Origin: Treponema sp. UBA792
GTDB taxonomy: Bacteria; Spirochaetota; Spirochaetia; Treponematales; Treponemataceae
Reading direction: 5' to 3'
DNA length: 62,472 bases
Assembly (NCBI GenBank): GCA_002296965.1
Contig: DBIW01000046.1
Coordinates: 1 to 62,472, forward strand
Positions 62,291 through 62,472 of this stretch are shown here, piece by piece; within the stretch, counting starts at the first letter, position 1; each line of letters begins with the position of its first letter. The notes beneath the pieces were generated by a model. The model did not search any database and had not been told where the DNA came from. It worked only from the letters and a program-made list of their open reading frames with translations. A program made the position numbers and the translations under genes.

Positions 62291-62472
62291 ATGAAGTACA
62301 CTGCAGAAGTGGAGCACATGTGCCCGTTGGCAAAAGGTGCTTATCACGGACCTGCTCCCATCCCTGAGGAAGGCGCATGGGTTCAGGCAAAGACTCAGGA
62401 AGATATTTCCGGTTTCACACACGGAATCGGCTGGTGCGCACCGCAGCAGGGCGCCTGCAAGCTGACTCTCAA
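62291..62472 (+). CDS. NifU-like iron-sulfur scaffold-type protein, N-terminal part
   Basis: The first 60 residues only; the gene runs off the window. It starts MKYTAEVEHMCPLAKGA, then GFTHGIGWCAPQQGACKLTL. I recall this Cys pattern from a group annotated as iron-sulfur cluster assembly scaffold proteins that lies beside the GGGtGRT protein gene in anaerobes; that neighbour would lie beyond the window. Function is not established. AGGAG lies before the ATG. Confidence 0.6.
   Translation, partial: MKYTAEVEHMCPLAKGAYHGPAPIPEEGAWVQAKTQEDISGFTHGIGWCAPQQGACKLTL

Overview
The window comes from a spirochaete, most likely a Treponema of moderately high G+C. The evidence is a pair of FlaB-type periplasmic flagellins, a spirochaete-type FlbB collar protein, a hook protein FlgE with Lys165 and Cys178 at the positions I recall for the treponemal lysinoalanine cross-link, a eukaryote-like hexokinase and many exported proteins typical of the genus. 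The species cannot be fixed from the sequence alone. No CRISPR array, insertion sequence, prophage or replication origin was seen; this looks like ordinary chromosome with several unusual gene structures.

Layout. 1-350: the 3' end of a 5S rRNA gene and a tiny free-standing gene. 419-4492: rsgA, mutS2 and a small membrane exporter. 4553-7195: lon on the minus strand. 7614-7853: tRNA-Gln and tRNA-Glu. 8012-10970: tpiA, a DJ-1 family gene and ackA. 11206-17330: the translation operon rimP-nusA-infB-rbfA-truB. 17491-23759: a chemoreceptor, a lipase-like protein, then an FHA protein, a metallophosphatase and a Ser/Thr kinase. 23846-35481: a nine-gene operon, with no ATPase, encoding a membrane-anchored substrate-binding protein, two permease pairs, an NHL/TPR protein, a Yip1-like protein and a DUF5696-like protein. 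35614-47044, minus strand: tsaB, tsaE, a PilZ protein, fliD, flaG, two flaB genes, rdgB, a sigma-like DNA-binding protein, nrnA and an exported protein. 47244-48297: a lipoprotein and a CAU-anticodon tRNA. 48364-52300, minus strand: nrdR-nrdD-(glycyl-radical/glutaredoxin protein)-nrdG. 52596-55371: mrp, a C_GCAxxG_C_C protein and hexokinase. 55405-59420: flbB-fliK-flgD-flgE. 59642 to the end: an HTH/PTS-IIA fusion, a transglutaminase-like exported protein, an RluA-type pseudouridine synthase and the start of an Fe-S scaffold gene.

Most striking observations. (1) The anaerobic ribonucleotide reductase is split: NrdD ends just after its zinc-binding Cys residues, and the glycyl-radical segment (RIVGYYR) sits on a separate downstream protein fused to a CPNC glutaredoxin-like domain. 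Both cut ends carry charged helical segments that could dock the two chains. (2) At least nine genes have a sigma70-type promoter whose -10 box ends only 6-8 nt before the ATG and no Shine-Dalgarno sequence, which predicts widespread leaderless mRNAs. (3) The 23846-35481 operon looks like an uncharacterised envelope carbohydrate machine. (4) The flaB gene at 43380 has a perfect hairpin displaying AGGA in a tetraloop upstream of its ribosome binding site, as expected for CsrA control. (5) NusA ends in a two-CPECG zinc-ribbon-like tail and IF2 starts with an RGG-like low-complexity region.
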